A stretch of DNA of 48,992 bases. It comes from Acetatifactor sp. (lineage in GTDB: Bacteria; Bacillota; Clostridia; Lachnospirales; Lachnospiraceae). This document shows, piece by piece, positions 1 through 7,493 of the stretch. Made by a program: the position numbers and the translations under genes. The notes below the pieces were generated by a model. That model was not told the DNA's origin. It was given only the letters and a program-made list of their open reading frames with translations, and made no database searches. The DNA is taken from contig JAFLRO010000009.1 in NCBI GenBank assembly GCA_022511425.1, positions 1 to 48,992 on the forward strand, in the 5' to 3' direction. Numbering within the stretch: position 1 is the stretch's first letter; every line of letters begins with the position of its first letter.

Positions 1-132
1 GAAAATCATATCAGCCTACACGCGGCGTATTCTGGTAGGTTTTCATAAATATTATGCACTTTTTAGCTGTCGCCGTTACATCGCCATGAGACTAAAAACC
101 GCAAACCGTAATTTTAACACTCTACCACCCAT

Positions 133-531
133 TCAGCCATATCTTTCCATAAATGCGGTCGGAGTTAAAATTTCAGGACGTTTTAGCACCAAATCCTCAA
201 AATCTCTATCCCCAGTAACTAAGACATCCACATCTTCTAATATTGCAGTGTATATAACCGGATAATCTTTCACATCACGAATCTCCAACACCGCTTTGTC
301 TATGGTTTTTGGCGTATAGACCAACTCATAACTCATTCTCCCAAGCAACTTTTCGACCACATCCGCTTTATTAGGAAATTTTCTTTCAACTACCATATGC
401 AATTCATCAATTACATAGGAACACAACACCACCGTGTGATTTACAACAAGATTTTCAAAAAGCTTTGTCATACGCTCTGAAGGAAACAACAATGCTGAAA
501 TCAGTACATTGGTATCAAGCATCACTCTCAT
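133..531 (-). CDS. PIN-domain toxin of a toxin-antitoxin pair
   Basis: 132-residue protein of the 'putative toxin-antitoxin system toxin component, PIN family' type. PIN domains are Mg2+-dependent ribonucleases of the VapC class. Visible PIN features are the N-terminal MLDTNVLISALL motif (Asp6), a middle acidic motif (DELHMVVERKF) and the C-terminal TGDRDF motif, which together give the usual acidic metal-binding site. The ATG directly follows the TAG stop of the AbrB-type antitoxin with no intervening base, and its ribosome binding site (AGAGGA) lies inside the antitoxin gene, so translation is probably coupled. The toxin-antitoxin role is inferred from domain type plus gene pairing; the RNA target cannot be told from sequence. 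Confidence 0.88.
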   Translation of the reverse strand: MRVMLDTNVLISALLFPSERMTKLFENLVVNHTVVLCSYVIDELHMVVERKFPNKADVVEKLLGRMSYELVYTPKTIDKAVLEIRDVKDYPVIYTAILEDVDVLVTGDRDFEDLVLKRPEILTPTAFMERYG

Positions 532-780
532 CTATTGTTCCTCTCTAAGCTTCCGGATCATATCGACTACATCCTGCTCATCTTTCAATCCCAAACGCTC
601 TGCCTCTCCACTGAAAGCATTTTGTGCCTCCTGCAAAGCCATAAGTGTAGAATTTACAAGCATAACTTTATCCCCTTCCTCAATAAACAGAACCTTGTCT
701 CCTTCTTTTATGCCTAACTTCTTTCTAATGTCTATTGGGATTGTAATCTGTCCTTTAGATGTTACTTTTGCAAGTTCCAT
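532..780 (-). CDS. AbrB/MazE/SpoVT-type antitoxin
   Basis: 82-residue protein with an N-terminal SpoVT/AbrB swapped-hairpin DNA-binding domain (residues 1-45; motif AKVTSKGQITIPIDIRKKLG, then GDKVLF) and a charged helical C-terminus that would wrap the partner toxin. It is first in a two-gene unit with the PIN toxin. Start supported by AAAGGAGAT seven bases upstream of the ATG. Such antitoxins normally repress their own promoter through the AbrB fold and neutralise the toxin with the C-terminal tail; both roles are inferred from family and position. Confidence 0.88.
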   Translation of the reverse strand: MELAKVTSKGQITIPIDIRKKLGIKEGDKVLFIEEGDKVMLVNSTLMALQEAQNAFSGEAERLGLKDEQDVVDMIRKLREEQ

Positions 781-919
781 AGCAGTATCTCCTTTTTGAA
801 TTCCTTACTTTCCTTACTGCAATATTATATGCTATCTGAGTGAAATTATCAACACTAAAGTAATAGCTTGCTCTCCTTGCTCTCCCGATTCTCCACTCTC
901 CAGAATATAATCCATCCGT

Positions 920-1261
920 TTAATAATTTCCCTCGTCTGGTCTTGGGTTATTAGGTTTAGGATTTCCGTTTTCGTCTCTATTGATAGGAGTAGCTTTAAG
1001 ATGAAACGAGATACATCCGCAAGGACATGGTCTATACATTTCATACTTTTCCTTTTCGCCTCTGTATGTAAAGTCGCCGCCGCACCGAATAACCTCACAC
1101 CATGTATACATTTCCATCATTACTCTAGGGCAAATTCCCGCGGGACATTCATATGAAAAAACGAATTTGTCTCCCTCTTCAAGCCCGAGTCTACAGTGAG
1201 CCGCTTTTCCCTTAACAACAGTTAATTCAAACTCCCAGTCTTCTACACACCATTTTCTCAT
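920..1261 (-). CDS. TIGR04076 family protein
   Basis: 113-residue cysteine-rich protein matching my recollection of the TIGR04076 family, small clostridial proteins of unknown function. Landmarks are an N-terminal WCVEDWEFELTV segment, a GLEEGDKFVFSYECPAGICPR segment, CGGDFTYRG, and CPCGCISFHL near the end. The Cys pairs suggest metal or Fe-S binding, but no activity is established and I assign none. There is only a weak ribosome binding site (AAGG, about 15 bases upstream), so expression may be low. Not obviously co-transcribed with its neighbours, which are 139 and 136 bases away. An overlapping 88-residue frame at 832-1098 is a shadow. Confidence 0.75.
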   Translation of the reverse strand: MRKWCVEDWEFELTVVKGKAAHCRLGLEEGDKFVFSYECPAGICPRVMMEMYTWCEVIRCGGDFTYRGEKEKYEMYRPCPCGCISFHLKATPINRDENGNPKPNNPRPDEGNY

Positions 1262-1397
1262 AGTTATAATCCGACCTTAGTATTATTTTTTCTTTCAAAT
1301 AACCATATATTGCCGCCATTAATATAGTCTTTAGCCCAAATTGAGAATTGTTTGAACGTTATATGTTTTTCCAAAACTTAATCTACAAAACCAATTT

Positions 1398-1880
1398 TCA
1401 CCCACCACAATGCCCTTCTTCCGAATACCTTCTGAGACAATCGGAATATCTTTCATTCTCTTTTAAATAAGTTAAGAATATTTTCTCTATTGAAACATTA
1501 TGACCAATCATCTTTTCCAGTGAAAATTTAACTTCCCATGGACGGTAATGATTCGCGTACATGACGAAAGCTTCCTTGAAGAGTTCGACATTAGAATCGT
1601 CATCATTCGCAGAAAACAAGCCAATCAGTTTTTCGATGCTTTGTCTTGCTGTAATTACGATAAATGTCAGTTCTCCGAATAAATCGCCCGTGAGCAAATC
1701 TTTGTGTCTTTTCAGTATTTCGATTTTTTTATTATATTCCTCATCATCTTCCGTCAATAACTCATCCAAATATCCTCTGTGCATCATATCTAAAAGCAAT
1801 AATCCGCCACTCCATATCACCTCTGATACCGTAGTCAACAACTCAATCATTTCTTCTTTACATTGTTCATGGTTTCGCAT
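1398..1880 (-). CDS. hypothetical protein, 160 residues
   Basis: Not recognised. A soluble, acidic, probably all-helical protein with no signal peptide or membrane segment. It begins MRNHEQCKEEMIELLTTVSE and ends in a Cys/Gly tail (EEGHCGG). Start supported by TGGGAG about 6 bases upstream of the ATG. A sigma-A-like promoter (2041-2068) and a strong hairpin (1972-2005) precede it, with a 22-codon frame between whose stop abuts this start. Size, acidity, helical character and location in an AT-richer accessory edge would suit an immunity or antitoxin-like protein, but nothing in the sequence proves it. Confidence 0.6.
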   Translation of the reverse strand: MRNHEQCKEEMIELLTTVSEVIWSGGLLLLDMMHRGYLDELLTEDDEEYNKKIEILKRHKDLLTGDLFGELTFIVITARQSIEKLIGLFSANDDDSNVELFKEAFVMYANHYRPWEVKFSLEKMIGHNVSIEKIFLTYLKENERYSDCLRRYSEEGHCGG

Positions 1881-1949
1881 TTAATTCTCCCATCTCATGG
1901 TTTTAGTGTCCAACAATTGGCCGGGACTTAATCCGCTCATTTTTTTCAT
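1881..1949 (-). CDS. possible 22-codon leader ORF
   Basis: Short frame (MKKMSGLSPGQLLDTKTMRW plus two residues) inside the leader of the 160-residue hypothetical gene. Its TAA stop is immediately followed by the ATG of that gene, the arrangement seen in translational coupling. There is no convincing Shine-Dalgarno before its own ATG and an in-frame TAA sits directly upstream, so it may be fortuitous. Confidence 0.2.
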   Translation of the reverse strand: MKKMSGLSPGQLLDTKTMRWEN

Positions 1950-1971
1950 TTAGCACAATACTGAATATAGC

Positions 1972-2005
1972 AGAACCCCCAGTAGATACCAGCTACTGGG
2001 AGTTC
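1972..2005 (-). repeat. perfect-arm hairpin in 5' leader
   Basis: Inverted repeat with 8-bp perfect arms CCCAGTAG (1978-1985) and CTACTGGG (1993-2000), extended by GAAC/GTTC at the outer edges (1972-1975 and 2002-2005). It lies about 30-60 bases downstream of the promoter at 2041-2068, inside the transcript of the hypothetical gene. There is no T-run after it on either strand, so it does not look like an intrinsic terminator. It could be an RNA stability or attenuation element, or a mobile-element end. Confidence 0.55.
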
Positions 2006-2040
2006 GTCTATTCTTGATTCTTCTATCTCTTTACAACTAA

Positions 2041-2068
2041 ATCATATCACATGTATTGAAAATGTCAA
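2041..2068 (-). promoter_or_regulatory. sigma-A-type promoter upstream of hypothetical gene
   Basis: Reading the minus strand: -35 TTGACA (2063-2068), 16-base spacer, -10 TATGAT (2041-2046). It lies just after the EF-G-like stop codon and points to the hairpin and the 160-residue gene. Consensus-like boxes with slightly short spacing. Confidence 0.6.
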
Positions 2069-2075
2069 ACACAAT

Positions 2076-4169
2076 TTATTCCTCACCACTGTTCTCAGCA
2101 ACCTTAGCTGCTCTCTCAGCAACCTCTCTCTCCTGCACGTCTGAAGGAGCCTGCTCATAGCGGGCGAACTCGTACGAATACTCGCCTCTGCCGCCGGTCA
2201 TGGAACGAAGGTCAGTGCAGTAACCATGCAGACTGCTCATAGGAATATCCGCTTCGATGATCTGCTTGCCGCCGGCGGTGGGATTCATGCCCAACACACG
2301 GCCTCTGCGCTTATTCAGATCTCCCATGACATCGCCCGTGTACGCATCGGGCACTGTCACCTTCAGGGATGCAATGGGCTCAAGAAGAACGGGCTGAGCT
2401 TCCATAAATCCTTTCTTAAATGCCTGAATCGTAGCCATCTTGAATGCTTGCTCGGAGGAGTCAACAGGGTGATAAGATCCGTCGTAGAGCACTGCTTTCA
2501 CGCCTACTACAGGATATGCCGCCATAGGCCCTCTCAATACGGATTCCTGCAGACCCTTCTCCACTGCCGGATAGTAATTCTTGGGCACTGCTCCGCCCAC
2601 GACTTCCTGCTCAAATACATAGGGCTGCTCCAGATCATTGGAGGGGCTGAAACGCATCTTTACATGACCGTACTGGCCGTGGCCGCCGGACTGCTTCTTG
2701 TACTTGTACTCCACATCGGACTGTTTCCTGATGGTCTCCCGGTAAGCAATCTTGGGTCTATCCAGCTCCACCTCTACCTTGTACTCATTCAGAAGCCTGC
2801 TGACCACGATCTCAAGGTGCTGGTCGCCCATGCCGTAGAGAAGCATCTGGCGGTTGTCGGAATCGTTCACCATCTTAATAGTCAAATCTTCGTGGGTAAT
2901 CTTCTGCAACGCCTGGGAAATCTTATCCACATCTCCCTTATTCTTGGGCTTGTAGCGCATATAGGTATAGGGCGTGGAAATCTCAAACTTACCGAACTTA
3001 ATCGTGGTTGCCTTGGTGGAAAGGCTGTCGCCTGTCCGGGCACCTGTCAGCTTTGCCAGCGCTCCGATATCGCCTGCATGCAGTTCGGGAACTTCCATGG
3101 GCTTGTTGCCCTGAAGCACGTAGAGCTTACCGATCTTCTCTTCGATATCCTTATCCACGTTGTAAATTACGTCGTCCGTCTTCAGCACACCGGAATTTAC
3201 CTTGATCAGGGAATACTTGCCAATAAAGGGATCCACGATGGTCTTCCATATGTAAGCTGACTTTGCCTTAGCGAAATCATAATCCGCATTGTAAATCTCG
3301 TTGGTCTTCATGTTGATGCCAGCCACCTGGCGGTTCTCAGGACTGGGCATATACTTCACAATGTCGTCAAGCAGCGTATAAATACCCTGGCAGAGAATAT
3401 TGGAACCCATGGTCATGGGGAAGATGCTGCAATCACAGACATTGGTGCGCAGAGCCGCACGGATCTCTGCCTCGGAGAAAGTCTCGCCGCCAAAATACCG
3501 CTCCATCATCTCTTCGCTGGTCTCTGCTACTGCTTCCATCAGCGTATCCCGACAAATCTGGAGATTGGCCTTGTTGTACTCAGGTATCTCACAGGGAACC
3601 ACGTCCTTGCCCTGCCAGCGGTTACCGGTCTCTGAAACTACATTCACATAACCCACGAATTTCTCGCTCTCGCGGATGGGCAAGTTAAAGGGTGCCATCT
3701 TCTTTCCGTAAAGCTCGGTCATGTCCTCCACAACCTGGCGGAAGGATGCGTTGTCCACATCCATATTTGACACGTAGACGAAACGGGGCAACTTATATTT
3801 CTCACAGAGTTCCCATGCTTTCTGGGTTCCCACCTCGATACCGGACTTGCCGTTCACCACGATGATGGCTGCACCGGCTGCACTCACAGCCTCCTCCACC
3901 TCGCCCACAAAGTCAAAGTAGCCGGGAGTATCTATAATATTGATCTTATAACCTTCCCACTCCAGGGGAATCACAGAGGTATTGATGGAAAACTGGCGCT
4001 TCTGCTCTTCCTTGCTGTAATCACTTATCGTGTTTCCGTCGGGCACCTTACCCATTCTGGAGGTGATGCCGGACAGGTATGCCATGGCCTCTGCCAGGCT
4101 GGTCTTGCCGCTGCCGCCATGCCCCAAGAGTACCACATTGCGAATCTTGTCAGTTGTGTAAACTTTCAT
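2076..4169 (-). CDS. EF-G-like GTPase (elongation factor G paralogue)
   Basis: 697-residue translation-factor GTPase with full EF-G architecture: G domain (about 1-280), domain II, then domains III-V containing KYKKQSGGHGQYGHVKM and the domain V GDVMGDLNKRRGRVLGM motif. It belongs to the FusA2-like paralogues rather than canonical EF-G. The P-loop is GHGGSGKTS (16-24), switch II reads DTPGYFDF (80-87) where canonical EF-G has DTPGH, and the G4 position reads SNMDVDN (134-140) instead of NKxD. The role of these paralogues is not settled; expect ribosome binding, possibly with altered GTPase. I chose the ATG at 4169 because GGAGG lies 8-12 bases upstream, while the longer frame from 4259 begins inside the promoter (4246-4274). 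Confidence 0.9.
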   Translation of the reverse strand: MKVYTTDKIRNVVLLGHGGSGKTSLAEAMAYLSGITSRMGKVPDGNTISDYSKEEQKRQFSINTSVIPLEWEGYKINIIDTPGYFDFVGEVEEAVSAAGAAIIVVNGKSGIEVGTQKAWELCEKYKLPRFVYVSNMDVDNASFRQVVEDMTELYGKKMAPFNLPIRESEKFVGYVNVVSETGNRWQGKDVVPCEIPEYNKANLQICRDTLMEAVAETSEEMMERYFGGETFSEAEIRAALRTNVCDCSIFPMTMGSNILCQGIYTLLDDIVKYMPSPENRQVAGINMKTNEIYNADYDFAKAKSAYIWKTIVDPFIGKYSLIKVNSGVLKTDDVIYNVDKDIEEKIGKLYVLQGNKPMEVPELHAGDIGALAKLTGARTGDSLSTKATTIKFGKFEISTPYTYMRYKPKNKGDVDKISQALQKITHEDLTIKMVNDSDNRQMLLYGMGDQHLEIVVSRLLNEYKVEVELDRPKIAYRETIRKQSDVEYKYKKQSGGHGQYGHVKMRFSPSNDLEQPYVFEQEVVGGAVPKNYYPAVEKGLQESVLRGPMAAYPVVGVKAVLYDGSYHPVDSSEQAFKMATIQAFKKGFMEAQPVLLEPIASLKVTVPDAYTGDVMGDLNKRRGRVLGMNPTAGGKQIIEADIPMSSLHGYCTDLRSMTGGRGEYSYEFARYEQAPSDVQEREVAERAAKVAENSGEE

Positions 4170-4245
4170 ATGAGATTCCTCCAATTTATGAATTTTAGGG
4201 TATATTGCCATATCCGCTGTCGGACTTCTCAATTCCCATAAGGAT

Positions 4246-4274
4246 ATTTTACTAAACAATTTGGGTTTTTACAA
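4246..4274 (-). promoter_or_regulatory. promoter of the EF-G-like gene
   Basis: Minus strand: -35 TTGTAA (4269-4274), 17-base spacer, -10 TAAAAT (4246-4251). It predicts a transcript start near 4239 and a leader of about 70 bases before the ATG at 4169. Divergent from the tyrA promoter. Confidence 0.6.
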
Positions 4275-4329
4275 GTCATTGTTGTGGTTTTTTAACATTT
4301 TCTGGTGTAGTTTCTCCCATCGTTACCAC

Positions 4330-4358
4330 TTGCTTTTCGCACTTTAAAGTGATATAGT
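4330..4358 (+). promoter_or_regulatory. promoter of tyrA
   Basis: -35 TTGCTT (4330-4335), exact 17-base spacer, -10 TATAGT (4353-4358), about 38 bases ahead of the tyrA start codon. Confidence 0.6.
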
Positions 4359-4396
4359 GTGAGGGAAACAGCTTAAAGATTACGAGGTATGCGTAT

Positions 4397-5497
4397 ATGT
4401 CTCAACTAACCTGCGGATTTATCGGACTTGGCCTTATCGGCGGTTCCATCGCCAAGGCTCTGAAGGCATCCGTTACAGATATCAGAATTATAGCTTTTGA
4501 CGTGAATCAGGAAGCTCTGTTGCTTGCCCATGAAGAGGGGATTGCGGATATAATCGCAGAAAAAATTGATGAAAACTTCTCCCACTGCGATTATCTCTTT
4601 CTCTGTGCCCCTGTTCAGAAAAATGACCAAAATCTTGAGCAGGTAAAAGAGATACTCGCACCAGGTTGTATTCTGACAGATGTGGGAAGTGTCAAAAATA
4701 CCATTCACGAAACAGTGGAACATGCAGGTCTGGAACACTGCTTTATCGGCGGTCATCCCATGGCAGGCAGCGAACGGGTGGGCTATGTGAATTCCAAGGC
4801 TTCCCTTTTGGAGAACGCTTACTATATCCTTACTCCTACCTCATCCGTTCCTGCAGAAAAAGTGGAACATTTTCGCAGGCTGGTGGCGGGTATGGGAGCC
4901 ATTCCACTGATTCTGGAACCTGATAAGCATGACTATGTAACAGCAGCTATCAGCCATCTGCCCCATGTTGTTGCAGCCTCTCTGGTAAATCTGATTGAGG
5001 ACAATGACTCTGAGGATGGTATCATGCGTATGGTTGCAGCAGGCGGATTCAAGGACATCACCAGGATTGCATCTTCCTCTTCTGTCATGTGGCAGCAGAT
5101 CTGCCTGACCAACCGGGAAAACATCTCAACCCTTCTCTCCCGCTATATCCAGGCTTTGACAGATTTCAAAGCCGCCATTGACGGTCAGGACGCTGATACA
5201 CTTTACCAACTCTTTAGCAGCGCAAGAATCTACCGTGATTCCTTCGCCAATGTTTCCAGCGGCCCTATCAAGCGTTCCTTCAGCATCAATGTTGACATTG
5301 CTGACCGGGCCGGTGCCCTTGCTCATATTGTCACGTTGCTGGCAGACCGTGAGTTGAGTATTAAAAATATTGCCATCTCCCACAACCGTGAGTCCGAGGA
5401 CGGTGTGCTGAGGGTGGAGTTTTATCAGGAAAGTTCCATGACGGAAGGTATAAGGCTGCTTGAGGAAGCGGGATATACGGTTCATGTCCGTAACTAA
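4397..5497 (+). CDS. tyrA: prephenate dehydrogenase with C-terminal ACT domain
   Basis: 366-residue enzyme converting prephenate and NAD+ to 4-hydroxyphenylpyruvate in tyrosine synthesis. The N-terminal Rossmann fold carries GLGLIGGS (10-17). The substrate-site motif GGHPMAGSE is at 118-126, followed by the helical dimerisation domain. Residues about 295-366 form an ACT domain (starting FSINVDIADRAGALAHIVTL), the usual site for tyrosine feedback. There is no chorismate mutase domain. It is the only aromatic-pathway gene here, monocistronic, with its own promoter and a GAGGT ribosome binding site 8 bases from the ATG. Its stop overlaps the convergent VanZ stop by 4 bases. Confidence 0.95.
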   Translation: MSQLTCGFIGLGLIGGSIAKALKASVTDIRIIAFDVNQEALLLAHEEGIADIIAEKIDENFSHCDYLFLCAPVQKNDQNLEQVKEILAPGCILTDVGSVKNTIHETVEHAGLEHCFIGGHPMAGSERVGYVNSKASLLENAYYILTPTSSVPAEKVEHFRRLVAGMGAIPLILEPDKHDYVTAAISHLPHVVAASLVNLIEDNDSEDGIMRMVAAGGFKDITRIASSSSVMWQQICLTNRENISTLLSRYIQALTDFKAAIDGQDADTLYQLFSSARIYRDSFANVSSGPIKRSFSINVDIADRAGALAHIVTLLADRELSIKNIAISHNRESEDGVLRVEFYQESSMTEGIRLLEEAGYTVHVRN

Positions 5498-5994
5498 ATG
5501 TAGTATCTGTGCTTACACGCACAAATACACAACAGCAATCCAAAAGCTCCCCCACAGGTGTCCAGGCACACATCTGCAAAACTGCCCCACCGTTCAGGCA
5601 CAAAAAGTTGATGAAATTCATCCAGAGCTCCTGATACAAAGACCCATACTAAAATCAGTAAATACAGCCATTTCCCCCGCCGCATCCAGGGGCTCCAGAT
5701 CAGATATACTAATACTCCCATGCATGCATATTCAGTAAAATGGGCTAATTTTCTGATTGGATGCTCAAAATACAGAACTAGCTCTTCAATAAACTGATGA
5801 CTCCATCTGCCACCGGTAAGTGTATTCAAAAACTCAACCGCTCTCTCGGAGAAACTCATGCTGACCTGCGTAGACTGCTCGCCACTCTGGGCGGAAAACA
5901 CAAAAATAACAATGTATAAAGCTGTCAGCAGTATTGCCGACGTTATTGTCACTATCAGCTTTCTCCGGAAACATTTTCCTTTACTTTTTATCAT
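5494..5994 (-). CDS. VanZ family membrane protein
   Basis: 166-residue VanZ-like protein with four hydrophobic segments: about 11-32, then segments after the FxHPIRKLAHFTEYACMG region, WLYLLILVWVFVSGAL, and the C-terminal GGAFGLLLCICAC. The conserved RKLAHFTEYACMGVL and SGALDEFHQLFVP motifs define the family. VanZ proteins are associated with low-level teicoplanin resistance in Tn1546, but most chromosomal members have no proven function. The start overlaps the upstream PilZ gene by 14 bases. It is last in the probable pheS-to-VanZ operon and convergent with tyrA. Confidence 0.88.
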   Translation of the reverse strand: MIKSKGKCFRRKLIVTITSAILLTALYIVIFVFSAQSGEQSTQVSMSFSERAVEFLNTLTGGRWSHQFIEELVLYFEHPIRKLAHFTEYACMGVLVYLIWSPWMRRGKWLYLLILVWVFVSGALDEFHQLFVPERWGSFADVCLDTCGGAFGLLLCICACKHRYYI

Positions 5995-6319
5995 GTACCG
6001 TCTGATATACCTCTATTCTGGCAGCCTCAATCTCTGTCATGCCGATGAACAGTGCGCCGTATGAAAAACTATCACCCGTTATTTCAATCCTGACAATCTG
6101 TAAAAATGCATGAAGTACCTCTTTGGTCCAGATTGTCAGAAAGGACTCATACACCTCGCCAATCTGTAAGGGCTCATCACAGGTAAAACCGATTCCTGTC
6201 TTGGATACATCTGTTATCTCCACCGATACCTCTTTGTTGCTGCCTTTTTCGTCAAGCTTTTTGATAATCAGTGAAGATTCCATGCATGTCCGCTTATTTC
6301 TTCTTCTCTCGTTCTGCAT
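5981..6319 (-). CDS. PilZ domain protein (c-di-GMP receptor type)
   Basis: 112-residue single-domain PilZ protein. Both parts of the cyclic-di-GMP binding signature are visible: RRNKR near the N-terminus (RxxxR) and DVSKTG (D/NxSxxG) around residues 38-43. No output domain is attached, so it would act by ligand-dependent protein contact. Start supported by GGGGG about 10 bases upstream. It overlaps the VanZ gene and follows queA after 145 bases. Two GGDEF proteins elsewhere in the window are possible sources of its ligand; a direct link is inference. Confidence 0.85.
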   Translation of the reverse strand: MQNERRRNKRTCMESSLIIKKLDEKGSNKEVSVEITDVSKTGIGFTCDEPLQIGEVYESFLTIWTKEVLHAFLQIVRIEITGDSFSYGALFIGMTEIEAARIEVYQTVHDKK

Positions 6320-6464
6320 CAGTTGTTTTCCCCCTTCCTTCGTACCTCATTGTACGACTGCACTTACGTTTCCATTTCTCCAAATAGTCAGCCTGAATTT
6401 TTGCTATTCAGCTTAAAGGAATCGTCCGTACACCAGGAATACATTTTATAATCTTGTCCTGCCA

Positions 6465-7493
6465 TCAAGAAATAAACATCGCATCCCCAAAACTGAAAAA
6501 CCGGTACTGTTCTCTCACTGCCTCCGAATAGGCATTCAGCACATGTTCTCTTCCCGCCAGCGCTGAGACAAGCATGACAAGTGTCGATTCCGGTAAATGG
6601 AAGTTGGTGATTAATGCGTCCAGTACTTTGAAACGGTAGCCGGGATAGATAAAAATCTCAGTATTTCCGCTGCCCGGCCAAACTCTGCCGCTGTCATCAG
6701 CAGCGCTCTCCAGAGTCCGGCACGCTGTGGTACCCACGCAGATGACTCTCCCTCCGGCAGTCTTCGTACTGTTGATCCGCTCTGCCGCCTCCGCCGAAAT
6801 CTGATAATATTCCGAATGCATGTGATGATCCAATACATTTTCTTCCTTCACTGGCCGGAATGTGCCAAGTCCCACATGGAGCGTCACAAAAACCACCTGC
6901 ACGCCTTTTACCTCAATCCGCTCCAGCAATTCCCTTGTAAAATGCAGCCCCGCCGTCGGCGCTGCCGCAGAACCCTCGTATTTCGCATAGACAGTCTGGT
7001 ATCTATTCTTGTCAAGCAGCTTATGAGTGATATAGGGTGGCAGGGGCATCTCGCCCAGACGATCCAATATCTCCTCGAATATACCTTCATACTCAAAGCG
7101 AATCAGCCGATTCCCCTCCTCCACTGTTTCCAGCACCTCTGCCTTCAACAGAGCGTTACCAAAGGTAAGTCTGGCACCCGGTCTGCATTTCTTACCGGGC
7201 TTTACCAACGTCTCCCAAACATCCCCCTGTCTGCGTTTCAGAAGAAGTACTTCCACATAGCCGCCCGTACCTTCTCTCTCACCCAGAAGCCGGGCAGGAA
7301 TCACCTTGGTATCATTCAATACCAGACAGTCACCGGGGTGTAAATAGTCTTCAATCTCACGGAATATGTGATGCGACACTGCCCCGGTCTCCTTGTCCAG
7401 CATCATGAGTCTGGAGGAAGATCGATCTTCCAGAGGATCCTGGGCGATCAGCTCCGGGGGCAGGTCGTAATAAAAGTCTGATTTTTTCAGCAT
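6465..7493 (-). CDS. queA: S-adenosylmethionine:tRNA ribosyltransferase-isomerase
   Basis: 342-residue QueA, which transfers and isomerises the ribosyl group of AdoMet onto preQ1-modified tRNA to form epoxyqueuosine in queuosine synthesis. The sequence starts [20 protein letters not shown] and contains the family blocks RDASRLMVLD-like (SSSRLMMLD), [40 protein letters not shown] and the C-terminal [17 protein letters not shown]. Length is normal. I start at the ATG whose first base overlaps the TGA of the upstream aminopeptidase (TGATG), with AAGGGG about 10 bases upstream; a GTG one codon earlier is possible. No other queuosine genes are present. Confidence 0.95.
   Translation of the reverse strand: MLKKSDFYYDLPPELIAQDPLEDRSSSRLMMLDKETGAVSHHIFREIEDYLHPGDCLVLNDTKVIPARLLGEREGTGGYVEVLLLKRRQGDVWETLVKPGKKCRPGARLTFGNALLKAEVLETVEEGNRLIRFEYEGIFEEILDRLGEMPLPPYITHKLLDKNRYQTVYAKYEGSAAAPTAGLHFTRELLERIEVKGVQVVFVTLHVGLGTFRPVKEENVLDHHMHSEYYQISAEAAERINSTKTAGGRVICVGTTACRTLESAADDSGRVWPGSGNTEIFIYPGYRFKVLDALITNFHLPESTLVMLVSALAGREHVLNAYSEAVREQYRFFSFGDAMFIS

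Noticed and set aside
1..132. Possible hairpin with CCTAC/GTAGG arms at the left edge
   Set aside because: Only five base pairs with a long loop; too weak to call a terminator, and the region is cut by the window edge.
832..1098. 88-residue minus-strand frame overlapping the TIGR04076 gene
   Set aside because: Out of frame with a recognisable family protein and shows no domain or ribosome binding site.
1972..2005. Hairpin considered as the terminator of the EF-G-like gene
   Set aside because: No T-run on either strand, and a promoter lies between the stop codon and the hairpin, so it belongs to the next transcript.
2226..3260. 344-residue plus-strand open frame
   Set aside because: Antisense to the EF-G-like gene; His/Leu/Gly-rich shadow sequence with no family resemblance or ribosome binding site.
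5494..5994. VanZ as evidence of a glycopeptide resistance cluster
   Set aside because: No vanA/B, vanH, vanX or vanRS genes nearby; chromosomal VanZ-family proteins are common and mostly uncharacterised.
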